NCBI GenBank assembly: GCA_033439265.1
Contig: JAVTVX010000034.1
Location: 14,212,501 to 14,276,500, forward strand
Direction: 5' to 3'
Source: Dillenia suffruticosa
Taxonomy: Eukaryota > Streptophyta > Magnoliopsida > Dilleniales > Dilleniaceae
Length of the DNA stretch: 64,000 bases
Below the pieces are notes generated by a model that was not told where the DNA came from, searched no databases, and saw nothing but the letters and a program-made list of their open reading frames with translations. The translations under genes and the position numbers were made by a program. Positions 34,078 through 46,099 of this stretch are shown here, one piece after another. How positions within the stretch are numbered: the first letter of the stretch is position 1; every line of letters begins with the position of its first letter.

Positions 34078-34440
34078 AAGAAAATTCATCAGAAATTGCT
34101 CTTCAAATATGCTTCCAAAGGGATTCGATGTGCTCTTCTCCTGGGTTGGTTCGATGGATTCGATGTCTTTTTTTTTAAAAGAAAATTCATAAAAAATGCG
34201 CTTCTAAAGGGATTCGATGGGCTCTTCTCCTGAATTCGATGTGCTCTTCCTTCTTCTATTTTTAAGAAAATTCATCGCTTCCCTTCCTTCTGAAGCACTT
34301 CTTAAGAAAATGTGCTTTTCTCTTGTTTGCTCATTTCTTTAAGAAAATTCATTCAATAAAATTCATCTTCTTCTCCAATTTTTTTTAAAGAAAATTCATA
34401 AAAAAATGCTTTCCAGTTTTTAAAAAAATTCATCAAAAAA
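34078..34440 (+). repeat. Degenerate repeat of AAGAAAATTCAT units
   Basis: The word AAGAAAATTCAT or close variants occurs at least six times, often followed by AAA.ATGCTCTTC, AAGGGATTCGATG and TTCGATGTGCTCTTC. Unit lengths vary (about 25-110 bp). It directly follows GC island 2. Confidence 0.7.
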
Positions 34441-37400
34441 AGTATAATATATTATAATAATATATTACAATATATCATAACACTATTATATAAATTAATA
34501 ATTGAATATCAATTCAATTGTTAATTAATAATATTATTAATTTAAATTAATAATATATAAATAACTAATTTAATTATAATAATAATTCCCTAACTTAATA
34601 ATTAATATAGGCCTGAAAAAAATATATTTTAAAAGAAATATATTTTAAAAGAGAGAACGAAAGGTTTTCGAGAATAATATCATTTAATAATATTAATATT
34701 GAATAAAGAATTTTGTAGTATAACCCACTCAGGCTCACGACAAAATTAATGTCCAGTAGTTTTATATAGTACTTTTTATAATTTATAATTATGTCATTTA
34801 ATTTAATACCTCTCTTAATTAACTAACTACAATAAATTTTGCTAACATAAACATAAACATAGATTTAATTTTATTTAATTTAGTGATTGTTTTATGAATA
34901 GAAGTTGAGTCAAAATGAAAAGTTTGGATAAAATGTTTTTGGGCACTAAAAATTTGGGAAATTTGGCAAAAACAATTGTTTTTTTAAATAAATTTTAAAA
35001 TTTCAAATTTTGAATTGATTAGAGGATTTCGTGAGAGAGGGAGCTTGAAAGACGAGAGGGAGATTGAAAGACGAAGATTGAAAGACGATGACCGATGACA
35101 AGACTGAGAAGAGAGAGATGAGAATTTCGTGAGAGGGAGATTGAAAGATAGAGAGGTGACGGCTGAGAAGAGAGAAGATCGACTTTTTTTACTTAAAAAA
35201 GGAAAATTGTCGGAGATAGAGAAAGAGAGAGAGGGATGTGAAGATTTGGGGGGAGAGATGGCTTGAGGAAGATAAATCTGGAGACAAGACATGTGTACAA
35301 TACAAATGCATAGATAAAAAAAAAGAAAAAGAGATAGAAAGTTGAATATTAAAAAATAAATATATTTTTTAATAAATTTTTATTTTCAGGAAATTTTAGA
35401 AAAAGGGGTTTATAAGTTTCTTTTTTTAAAAAATCTTTTTCTTTATCTTAATAATCAATTTTTTTTACATAAAAAAATTTGTAACATTACAATAAAATCT
35501 TTTTTTTCTCATTTTTTTCTCCATGTCTATAAAATATTTTATAATATTTTTTTTATTCTTTTAGAATTAGAATGGCCTCATAATTAACTTATTTTTTTTT
35601 TAAAAATAATAATAATTTGATACCTAATATAAAAAGAAAATTCTAATAATAATAAAAAGTAGTTTGTTTGTTTATTATAATTCGTAATTGATTATATTAT
35701 ATTATATATTATGATTAAGATTAAATATGAAGAAGAATTAATGTTAATGTTTTATGAAGTTTTGTTGGTTGAATTGACGGATGAAAGGTTTGATTGATTG
35801 AAAGATTGAAAGATTGTTGTGTGAGAGAGTTGAAAGAAGTGATTAAGAAGATTGAAGATTGAAGTAAGAAAAACATGGAAAATGAGCTGTTTAAGTTTTT
35901 TTTTTTTTTTGGCATGAAAAAAGGGATGTGAAGATTTTGGGAGTAAAAAGGGATGTGAAGATTTTGGGAGTGAGAGATTAATTTGAGTTTTTTTTTTTGT
36001 TGGAAAGAAAGGATGGAGGTGAAAAATAAAATATAAATTTAATTGATATTATAATACTTTTAAAAACTCCATTTATTTATTTATGTACATCACAAAAATA
36101 AAATATCCATTTATTTATTTTTCCTCTGTGTTTTGACTAATTATGTCTACCCAATTTTCTTTCTTGTTAGACCAAGTGAAGAACTCTATATATCATCACC
36201 AAACACAACCTTTTCAAGCAAGTGAAGTTCTTTTCAAGCAAGTGAAGTTGTTGTGATTAAATTCTAACAAAAATTTATTATATTAATTTTTAAGTTAAGT
36301 AAATTATAAAAATGTAAATTATTTAACAAATTTTAGTAATTAAATGTCAATTCAAAGATTCTTATATAGAATAGGAGAAAATTAAATTACAAAAAAGAGT
36401 TAGTATATTATTGGATAAATTTTATGAAGAATCAATAACACCTTTTCCTTTAATATTTCATGAAAACAAGAAAGACATGATTTGTTTATGTAGGGATCAA
36501 TTGCCCCCTTCCACAAACCACAAATTCATGGTCAGGATATTCTTAAAAGTTTTTTTTTGTATAATAATTTTAATTAAAGTAAAATTTGAATAATATATAT
36601 AAATTTCCAATTTAAAATTATTTTTTAAATGAATTTAATTATTATTATTCCACTAATTACAAAGCATTTGAATCTTACTTTGATTTAGCCTTTGAACTTC
36701 CTCTCCATATATGTGCATGCATAATACTTTTCTTTGAATTGTCCTCTCCATATTTTGACACACGTAATTTACAAGTTGAGATTCTTTTTCGCACCCGAGT
36801 TCCATGATCGCTACAAGTGGTTATGGTACTGACCATTTACAAGTGTGCGTCAGTTAATAAATTCCAACTGAAATTTTTTAAGATAAGCATTCAATTTGTG
36901 AAGACCACTCCAAGAAACCAAGGTTAGAAATTTTTAAGAATACCATCAGCAGCAGCAGTAGTTGTGAGATTTTCATCGGGCATGGTGCATAGTGTATTAG
37001 CAATAAATGTATTCTCCTTAAAAAAGAATAATAAAATTGAATTAAACCGATGAATGTCTTAAAGAGAGACAAGTATAGTGTTTATGGCACTGGAAATGGA
37101 ATTCACGTGGCAAATTCCAGACCAGAAGTGTGGCATTGCATCTGTCCCCACCATATTTCATGATTGAAAGAGAACAAGATTGGATTTTGGCTCGGCATCC
37201 AACACTGTGGCCACGACCACTCTTATTCTTATTCAACGCTCACGCCAACAAACTCAAATCAAACGCATTGAATTGAATAGCGTGGGTATCAAAAAACTTA
37301 ATATAATTCAATTTATTTTTATGTATAATCATTTTAATTAAAGTAAATTTAAATAATATATACAATTTTACAATTATTTAATATTAATTTTTTAATGAAT

Positions 37401-37534
37401 TTAAATTTTCATTCCACTACTTACAAATTTTACATTCCAATCTCAAATTGTCCTCTCTCCATGTGCATGGATCTATGAATTAATAATGGAATTGTGTAGA
37501 AAACTCCTTAGATTTGTTCGAGTATAAGTTCAAG
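34441..37534. other. AT-rich region with purine-rich repeats, no gene recognised
   Basis: A GA-rich block at 35020-35290 repeats GAGAGGGAGATTGAAAGACGA. A duplicated AAGGGATGTGAAGATTTTGGGAG lies at 35920-35970, and TTTTCAAGCAAGTGAAGTT is doubled at 36211-36250. The stretch 37060-37240 is less AT-rich but matches no protein I recognise. Confidence 0.5.
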
Positions 37535-37542
37535 TACACACA

Positions 37543-37588
<46 letters not shown>

Positions 37589-37599
37589 TACACACACAA
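37535..37599 (+). repeat. CT/CA microsatellite
   Basis: ACACACACTCTCTCTCTCTC followed by about 17 CA units and an interrupted ACAC tail. A likely length-variable marker. Confidence 0.95.
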
Positions 37600-38429
37600 A
37601 TAGGAGTTCAAGTATTTTGGGAGAACAGTTTGTCAAGGTCACCCATGGCCATGGCTAGGTTGAGGGGAGACTATATGTCCCAATCCAATTTGCCAAATTC
37701 TTTTTCTTACGTTGATGTTTACTTTTTCCGACTGCTCAAAGCAAAGAAAATTGCAACCCGGTAACCATGGCTACTTGAGTTCAGATTTGAATCACAGATA
37801 TAGCTGTTTTGAGACCAATTGAGACCAATTTGATCTTATGGCTTCCACAAATAAATGGGCAGTATCATTTTCAAATAAATAGAAGTCATGCTAAAGGAAA
37901 GAAAATATAAAGAAATAAATAAATAGAAACAAAAAAGTTTAAAATATTTCTTTTTCAACAAATTTTTAGAAAAGAGGCTGATGTTTTTTATTTCTTAATA
38001 ATCATATTTTTTAAATCTTTTTGTCATCTAAATTTTTTAATATTACAATAAAGTTTTTTTTTTGTCTCATTAACATCTAATGATCTTTTTTTTTTCTACA
38101 AAAGAATTCTTTATATTTTTTTTCTAATAATAACAATTTGAAGAAAAATAAAAAATAATTATATAGTTTTAGTTTCACACGATTTGTTTGTAGCAAAAAA
38201 AATTTGTTTGTCTATCTAGCTAAACAAAAATAAATAATTGAAGAAATAATAAATAGTATAAAGAAAAGATATTTTCACAAAATAACAAGAAAACTGAAAA
38301 AATAAAAAATGAATTTTTGTCACGCTAATTGAAGTTTGAAGTTTCAACTTGGCTCGTGACAAACCGACAGAACTTCTTCAAAGCTGAACACTGACAAGTT
38401 TGAATCTTACTTGGTCATCGCATTTATGT

Positions 38430-38830
38430 GAACATGAAATTTCAACTTTCAAAATTTGAACGCTGCTGCTCCACGACAGGACTCCTCCTCCTCGCACTCT
38501 GTACTCCACTCAGTCCGCACCACGCCACTCAGCCATGCCCCGCACAAACACTTCTACTACACTGCACTGCTACAACCTACAAGAAAACAATCAACTTGAA
38601 ATTTCTGCAACTCCCACTGCCTCACTGAGCTCACTGCACTCTAGCTATTTCTGCACTCTCCAGCTACACTACTCTGCACTATTGCACTCTATCAGCTACT
38701 CGATACTTTTGCACTCTTCTCCGGTACACTACTGCACTCTATCTAGCCACCTGCACTCTATCCAGCTACCCGCTACCCAAGCTAACACGAGCTAACAGTA
38801 GTGCTATTTACTTAACTCTTACTCATCCCA
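38430..38830 (+). repeat. Imperfect GCACTCT/AGCTAC repeat
   Basis: GCACTCT, usually followed 5-10 bases later by AGCTA, recurs roughly ten times between 38496 and 38770. It lies just upstream of the transposon ORF and may be its leader. Open frames here reflect the repeat. Confidence 0.65.
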
Positions 38831-39001
38831 TTCCTCTCGCCACACTCAGTCTCCAACAAACTTCAATCCTCTGGCCACTTTACTCACTCACAAATAAATT
38901 GTCCTCTCGCCACCGCAAGCTTCCTTCACGACTCCTTCATACCCTCTCCTTCAAACCGCCTCTTCAGTGCCTCTCCAAACTCACCAACTCGACAATCGAC
39001 A

Positions 39002-40544
39002 ATGGCCTCCTCGTCTAGAAAAGCAAAAAGAATTACGATGGTTTCGGAAGAAAACAAACACTTTCCATCAATGAAAAAAAACAATCTATTTCAAAAGGTA
39101 TTTTCTCATCGGAATATTATTTCGGGCCGATTAATTGATTGGAATTTTTTGGATAGTATAAATTTTGAGTACGGAAGGTATTTAAAAGAAGTGTGTCCAT
39201 CTTGGATTCTTAATCCAGATAAAAATATATATGAGAATGCTATTAGAATATTTTATAATAATATGAAAAAAATGGATAACGATTGTGTAGTTATTGATGG
39301 TAATATTACTTCCTGTAGTTTTGAAACATATTTTGATGGTGAAATAATTAAAGTGACTCCTAAAATGATATGCAGAGAGGCTGATCTTTGTTGGACGGAA
39401 TATGAAGAGTGTGCTATGTATTTAAATAGTGAAATAATAATGGACGCTAAAATAGTTTTTAATAATGATAATTTAGAATTTTTTAGTACAAATGTACTGA
39501 TTTAAATTTTCAAGAAAGAATTCTTCACTTTCTCATTATACATGCTATTAAACCACGTGCAGAAAATTATACATCTATTAGAGAGATGATTTTTGGTTAA
39601 TGGTACATATAATTGAAAGAAAAAATCCAGGTTTATATTTTTTACTTCCTTATTTTATGATATCTTCAAGAGATTCTAATAATAATTTATCGTATTGTAG
39701 TGTGGTGAGTGGTATTTTGAAAAGTCACGGAATAAATCTAGAGAAAGAAAATCATTTACAATTAAATATAATTAAAAATAGTATAAATCATAGAACTTTA
39801 CGAAGAGTTTATTGGGTATATGAAAATGGTTTTTGGATAAATTTTAAAAAAAAAGGTATTCCAGTGCCAGAGCCACAACCACGAGCGGAAGGAGGGGAAG
39901 AAGTTCATGATGATGATGTAAATGATGACAATGAAAATGAAAAAAGAAGGTGGGAAGAATTGTTTGAGTACATGAATAATATGATATTGTAGTTGGATAG
40001 TGTTCGTAGTGAAGTAGGCCAGGTTCATAGTGAAGTCGGTGAGGTTCGCAGTGAAGTGGGAGAATCACGAAAAGAAATTGGACAAATGCAAACCCAAGTG
40101 AGTGAATTGAGGTATAATTTTGATGAATTTAGGCGGCGTGATGATCATTTTAAGGAACAGAACCAAGAAGATCATATGAAAATGGTATGTCGCATGATGA
40201 ATATGGAGGGGGATCTACGGGTGAATAGTAATTTTATTACTTGTATACGAGATCATTTGCAGCTCAGAACCACGCAACTAGGACCATCTTCCTTCGGAAC
40301 TGCGCAACTAGTTGGGAGCTCTGCCTACCCAGCCTACCCATTCGTCATTCGTCCTCGTCCTCCAATGTCTTCATTTGCTTCTCCTCCGAGACCGAGACAT
40401 GATCCTAACCCTTTTCGTATCGATGAAGTGATAAGGGGAATACCATCCTTTGCTGGTGGGACTGCTTCTGTGGCCCATGGAACTGCATCATCTTCTCAAC
40501 CAACCAGGGCAAAAAAATTTCGACCCAAAGTTCAATTTCCATAA
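39002..40544 (+). pseudogene. Putative plant transposon protein, decayed
   Basis: The start at 39002 gives MASSSRKAKR, then FQKVFSHRNIISGRLIDWNF, a plant-element domain resembling the putative plant transposon protein family (F..R.I..GR.....F........LKE....., Y..A.R.FY.NM, V.G..I..T...I). A frameshift near 39480-39500 moves to the next frame (DLNFQERILHFLIIHAIKPR), and stops occur at 39598 and 39990. The C-terminal part holds an acidic spacer and a coiled coil with a seven-residue repeat, (S/H)EVG.V. (about 39993-40080), and a proline-rich tail ending at 40544. No LTR or terminal repeat was found, so the element type is open. Repair of the lesions would give about 510 residues. Confidence 0.65.
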
Positions 40545-40710
40545 TTCCAAATTTTTCCTATTTTTTTTCGTGTATCTTTTATGTACCATAATATAATATC
40601 TGGCATCCAAATATTAAATATTAAATGTAAAATATTTTTCTTATTTTTCTTATTTATTTCATTTTTAATTTTTTTTATCGTTTATATTATGAAAAAATTG
40701 GTTCCTACGC

Positions 40711-41225
40711 CGCAATGGGGTCTCCCGTGGCCGGCCATGCGACGGCTGGCACCCGCGCATGCAACACACGGCGTGGCATGCGCGCATGCAGCACACGGCG
40801 TGGCATGCGAGCATGCAGCGCCAGCGAAGGGCATGCGTGAAAGGGGCCACGCAGGCGCCCGATGAAGCCAGTGCCAGCGCACGGCCAATCCAGAGGGGGC
40901 ACCCGCTTATGCCACCGCGCGGGCCATCCATGTATGCACGTGGCTGATCAGCCAAGGCCAGCCTTATGCAGTGCCCATGCGGGGCATTTGAGCAGCAAGG
41001 GGCGAGTGACGCTGGGCATGCGAGCAGCAAGGGCAGTGCGGGCTCCCGGCCATGCCAGCCCGGGCGCCCGCGCATGAAAGGGCCGCGTGGGCACCTGGCC
41101 ATGCCAGCCCGGGTGCCCGCGCATGAAAGGGCAGCGGGGCTCCTGGCCATGCTAGCCCGGGCGCCAGGGCGCCCGCGCATAGGACCATACGCTCCACACG
41201 GCCATGCCACCCGTGCGACGGCACT
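40711..41225 (+). repeat. GC-rich island 3 with tandem repeats
   Basis: Begins 170 bp after the transposon ORF. Contains about 28-bp repeats (CACACGGCGTGGCATGCG..., 40755-40835) and about 53-bp repeats around CCATGCCAGCCCGGGCGCCC (41047-41165). The word set is shared with islands 1 and 2. Edges to AT-rich DNA are sharp. Open frames on both strands are composition artefacts. Confidence 0.8.
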
Positions 41226-42267
41226 AATTACTCCATTTTTAATTTTATGAAATTACTCATTTGTATTTATTAACATTATTATTTAAAAATTATAATAATA
41301 TTAATTACTTTTATCATTTTAATTCAAAAATTTTTGAAACCTTTAAAAAATTTTAATTTGTCAAAACCGTAAAAAACTTTCATTTTATTCAAAAACTTTT
41401 GTTTTTTGTTTGAGACAGGTTACTTTAAATATTGAAATACTAATCTCCTTTTAACAATTACTTAAAATTCAATTACTCATACTCAAAAATCAAAGCATGG
41501 GAATCAAACCACATCTTTTGCATGATTATGATGATCTGTGATTACAACATTTACCTATTCTAACCCTCTTACTTAACCCAAACAAATCCTAAAATTTTTA
41601 TTTACTTAACCCTCTTACTTAATGATCTTAAAATTTTAATTTAGTCGAGAGATGCGACTCACGAAGGTTATTATTAATTTTTGACAGCGGTACTTAAATT
41701 AATTTTGGCGGAAAGGTTTAAATTTATTTTGGCGCGGCAAATGAACAAAATTGGCTTCAAAAATTTCTTCTCATATTAAAAACATAGATTTGATTTGGTT
41801 TGGTTTAAACATATTATCCTGCGGTCAATATTTTTGGGATTTAGAAAAAGAGTCCACTCCCATAATTAGACTTGGGTGATATGCACGGTATTGGTAAATG
41901 AAAATTAATCTATTTAATTTTATTTCTTTCATTTTTGAATTGCAAGATTACTTTCAAACAAATCAACAATGGAAGAAGAGTTTTAAAAATATTCGGTTCT
42001 ATGATTCACTTGGAGTAGATTAGTAGATTGGAGTAGATGAAAATATCAAAAGGATCCGTTACTTTCTTTCTTTCTTTGGCTAAGTGTTTTTGAAGGTAAA
42101 AATTAAATAATTTTTTTTGCTCATTCTAAAAATAAACAATGCATTCTAATATATTTAATTCTTATACTAATACTATTAGGAAATTAGTAAAAAGAAATTT
42201 AGAGATGATAGTAGTAACAGAGAGTAAGAGTAAGTGAGTTGTAAATGAGAAATAAGTGAAGAATTCA
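41226..42267. other. AT-rich region, no gene seen
   Basis: A/T-rich DNA with no conserved motif, between GC island 3 and the first signs of CACTA copy 1. Confidence 0.55.
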
Positions 42268-42340
42268 TTTAGTGACGGTTTTCATAACCCGTCACTAACT
42301 TAGGGTTTAGCGATAGATTCATTATTCTGTCGCTTAGTGC
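42268..42340 (+). repeat. Subterminal repeats of CACTA copy 1
   Basis: Contains inverted pairs AGTGACGG...CCGTCACT and AGCGATAGA...TCTGTCGCT, the kind of short inverted motifs found near CACTA ends. The CACTA terminal repeat itself was not found to the left, so the true 5' end is uncertain. Confidence 0.5.
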
Positions 42341-42548
42341 AAACTTGTACTATCAAGGGTTGTACTTTTTAGGGTTGTTCTTAGATTCATTTTTCTTTTA
42401 CACACGACTACCTTAAGTCTTGCCACAACTCCCTTAGCTGCTTGCATCTTCATCGCATCCTTCATCCTTGACCATTGTCATCTTCGGTCGTTGCCATATG
42501 CTCGATCACAGCAACCAGCTCCCACCTCATCTCATATTAACTTAGCGG

Positions 42549-42853
42549 TGAAGGTTTTCTCTCTTCGGTTCGGTTTATCTCTCAGGTTCGTCTCTTCTCT
42601 TCTCCACCTCATCTTCTTTCTTTTTTTTTTCTTTTTTTTTCTTTTCTTTTCTGATGGTTTCATCTTCATTTAGGTTTGCCTTTTTTTGTTCGCCTCTCAC
42701 TGATACACAACCTTCTCTCTTCTTCTTATCCTCTCTCTGTCTCTCTGTCTCTCAGCTTCATCTCCAAACAGCTCGAAGAAGGCTTTTCTCTCTTTGGCTC
42801 ATCTATCAGGTTCGTCTTCTCTCCCTCTCTCTTCTCTTCTCCACCTCATCTTC
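42549..42853 (+). repeat. Duplicated pyrimidine-rich leader segment
   Basis: 42549-42616 and 42777-42853 share GAAGG.TTTTCTCTCTT.GG, TCAGGTTCGTCT and TCTTCTCCACCTCATCTTCT. They lie in the leader of CACTA copy 1. Confidence 0.8.
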
Positions 42854-42899
42854 TGGATGGAAATATAAATCAATCCAATTGGTCCGATCAAATGTTTAG

Positions 42900-43362
42900 T
42901 GGTAAATAAGGTAAGTATATGAATAACGCATGAAATATGTTCGACATTATGATTCTATGCCTCTGAGAGCAACGCTATTTGTGGTAAATAAGTCATTTGT
43001 GGTAAATAAGGCAAGTGTATATATAACGCATAAAATATGTTCGACAATATGCCTCTAAGAGCAACATCATTTGTTTTTAAGAGATTTTTAAAACCGTATA
43101 CTTTTAAAACATTGTTAACTAATTTAACCCATAAATACTTTTCAAACTGCGTTAACAAATTTTGAGTTTGGTATTTTTCCTTGTACATTATGCTCACTCC
43201 AGATCCTGTAGCATTTTATGCGTGTTAATTTTTAGTCAATTATTCTCTGTGTTAATTTTTAGTCAATTATTCTCTACGTTGAAGTAGGTTAACTGTTTGT
43301 CTTCCTTAATTTTTAGTCAATTATTCTCTATGTTGAAGTAGGTTAACTGTTTGTCTTCTTAA
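42900..43362 (+). repeat. Two sets of tandem duplications in the CACTA leader
   Basis: Set one: GGTAAATAAGG.AAGT.TAT and AATATGTTCGACA.TATG with GCCTCT.AGAGCAAC, at about 42900-42980 and 42993-43072. Set two: TTAATTTTTAGTCAATTATTCTCT three times between 43223 and 43330, with GTTGAAGTAGGTTAACTGTT twice. Confidence 0.85.
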
Positions 43363-43741
43363 ATATGGGAGGCTGGATGCGAGTACCTTTGTGAATTAGA
43401 TGGAAAATATTTGACTTAATCCTTAGTATATCTTTGATTATTTTAAATTATTAGCACATTTTTTTTGGAATTGACCTACATATGTTTTGGGATCATCTCC
43501 ATAACTCTTCTCTACTCCTATGGGTTAGTTTCCTTACCAAGTTAGGATTTAAAAATAAAACCTCTATTTTTTTTACAATGGTTGCTCATAATTATCTTTC
43601 CTTTTCATTAAAAGTTCTCTCTTGCAAAAATGAAAAGGATAAATTGAGAGCTTGCCTCTATGTTCAAATATATCTCTTGCATATAAGTCTGTTGCCTCTT
43701 CTCAAAGCTTTTGTTTTTGTTTTTTTTTTAATTCGTAGAGA

Positions 43742-46094
43742 GATGATGCAAAACGATAGAGTGTGGATGTATAATAGAATTTACCTGAGTGTCGAGGATT
43801 GACCGATGAGTTTTGTATTGGGTTGGAATAATTTTTGGATTTTGCTAGTAGTAAAGTTGAGTTTATGGATAGAAATAAGTTAAGGTGTTCTTGTAGGAAG
43901 TGTAGTAATGGTAAGTTTCATGTGTGTGATAAAGTTAGGTAATATCTTTGTAGTTTTGATTTTACTCCGAATTACTATAATTGGACTTGTCATGGTAAAC
44001 CGTTTACATCTGAGGAAGAATATGGAAGAAGTAGACAATTTTCCAAAAGAGGAGAATATGAGTACGACCATTTAAACCCATATTAGAGAATGTTAATTGA
44101 TGTAACTGCTGATAATGTTGTTTCACAATCGAACCATGCAAGTATTAGTTCTGCTCCAATATTTGAACAAGTGTATATTAGTGATGTAGAACCATCGTAG
44201 GAGGTAGAAGTAATAGGTATTGATGAGAATGCAAGTAATGAGACTTTTTTGTCTGATCAGTTTGGGGAAGTGTAGAAAGCTGTAGATGAACCTTTGTGGG
44301 GAGGTTGTGACACTCATACTAAGTTACCAGCGACAACAAGACTGTTAAATATCAAGGCAGAATATAATGTGTCTGAGGAATGCTTCAATGAATTTGTTCA
44401 AGTAATTCGAGAAGTATTGCCTCGAGATCATATCATCCCAAGTGATCTTTACGATATGAAAAGGTTAGTGAAAGACTTGGGTCTTCCTATGGTAAGGATT
44501 GATGTATGTAGTCAGGGTTGTATGTTATTGGAGGGACGATGAAAATACAGAATTTTGTAAATTTTGTAACCAATGTAGGTACAAGAGTAATAGGAGGACA
44601 GGTCGTAACAAGCGGAAACCAAACAAGCAAATGTTTTATTTGCCCTTAATCCCCCGATTGCAAAGGCTTTATGCATCTAAGGCCACTGCTGAACACATGA
44701 TGTGGCATGTAAAACATCAAACAGAAGAGGGTCTAATGTGTCATCCTTCAGATGCAGAGGCATGAAAACATTTTGATATATCCTGAGTTTGCAAAAGAGC
44801 CTGGAAACATTAGATTGGGTCTTTGTGCTGATACTTTTGCTCCATTTGGCAAATCGGGAAAAACGTATTCATGTTGGCTAATTATCTTAACTCCATACAA
44901 TCTTCCCCCTGGTATGTGTATGAAAATGCCATATATGTTTCTGACACTGATCGTGCCTGGCCCACAAAATCCAAAAAAATTAATAGATATTTATATGCAG
45001 CCACTGATTGCAGAGTTAAAACAACTATGGGATGAAGGTGTTTATACATATGATGTTTATTCTGATCAGAACTTTCTAATGAAGGCTGCTCTTCTTTAGA
45101 CGATAAATGATTTTCCAGCTTATGGCATGTTATCTGGGTGGAGTATAGTTGGGATCTTTGGATGTCCGATATGTATGCAGAAATCAAAATCATTCAGATT
45201 AAAATATGATAAGAAGGTGAGCTATTTTGATTCTCATAGACAATTTTTGCCACTAAATCATTCATTCAGAAGAAATAAAGTTGAGTTCATAAAAAATAGG
45301 GTTGAAAAAACACCTCCACCCTTGAGATTGACTGGTGATCAAATTTGGGAACAAGTGCATAACTTTCCATCTGTTATTGAAGACCCTCATGGTACCTCTG
45401 TTGGATATGGAAGTACGCATAAATGGACAAAACGGAGTATATTTTGGGATTTACCATATTGAAAAATCCATTTTCTGCGTCATAATCTCGATGTCATGTA
45501 TGTTGAAAAGAATGTTTTTGATAATGTTATAAATACTGTCATGGATATTCCTAGAAAAACAAAAGATAACTTGAGTGCAAGAAAAGATATCAGAGTTGTT
45601 TGTAATCGGTCTGCACTAGATGTGGATGCAAGTAGTAAGGGACCAAAGCCAAAGGCAGTTTATACATTGAACAAGGATCAAAGATGGATTGTTTGTGAGT
45701 AGTTGAAAATGGTGCGGTTTCCTGATGGATATGCTTCAAACCTTGGGAGATGTGTCGATTTGAAGGAATACAAGTTGACAGGTTTGAAGAGTCATGATTG
45801 TCACATATTTATGGAAAGACTAATTCCGATTACGTTTAAAGAACTTTTACCAAATTTTGTCAGGGGTGCCATTATAGAGTTAAGTATTTTTTTCCATGAA
45901 ATTTGCTCAACAGTGTTGAACTTATCACACATGGAGAAACTAGAGAGAGATATTCCAATTATTCTATGCAACTTAGAAAGGATATTTCTTCCATCGTTTT
46001 TTGATTCAATGGAACATCTCTTAGTTCACTTGTCTTATGAGGCCAAAGTTGCAGGTCCCGTCCAATTTCGATGGATGTATCCGTTTGAGAGGTG
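43742..46094 (+). pseudogene. CACTA copy 1 TNP2-type transposase, main exon
   Basis: Aligns throughout with the copy 2 transposase. N-terminal transposase-associated domain remnants (R.KCRCS.RKCSNGK in a shifted frame, NWTCHG) are broken near 43800 and 43942. From 44294: GCDTHTKLPATTRLLNIKAE, LPRDHIIPSDLY, then a frameshift near 44525, then RRTGRNKRKPNKQMFYLPL, HPSDAEA, GLCADTFAPFG, LTPYNLPPGMCMKMPYMFLT, QPLIAELKQLWDEGVYTYDV, NDFPAYGMLSGWS, SFRLKYDKK and PPPLRLTGDQIWEQV: the TNP2 core. The end carries a DUF4218-like part, LKSHDCHIFMERLIPITFKE to VAGPVQFRWMYPFER. Stops at about 44763, 45099, 45460 and 45700 all replace tryptophan codons. The exon ends at GAGAG|GTGAAA, ten bases before the solo LTR. 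Confidence 0.92.
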
Positions 46095-46099
46095 AAATA
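46095..46099 (+). repeat. Target site duplication of the solo LTR (AAATA)
   Basis: AAATA directly left of TGTCACGCC is repeated directly right of the element at 49442-49446. Five bases is normal for LTR-element integration. Confidence 0.85.

Noticed and set aside
37042..37236. Possible host exon in a less AT-rich stretch
   Set aside because: Neither strand gives a motif I recognise and no splice sites frame a conserved segment.
40665..41250. Overlapping open frames up to 181 codons in GC island 3
   Set aside because: Same reason: GC bias and tandem repeats, with no start context, domain or single preferred frame.
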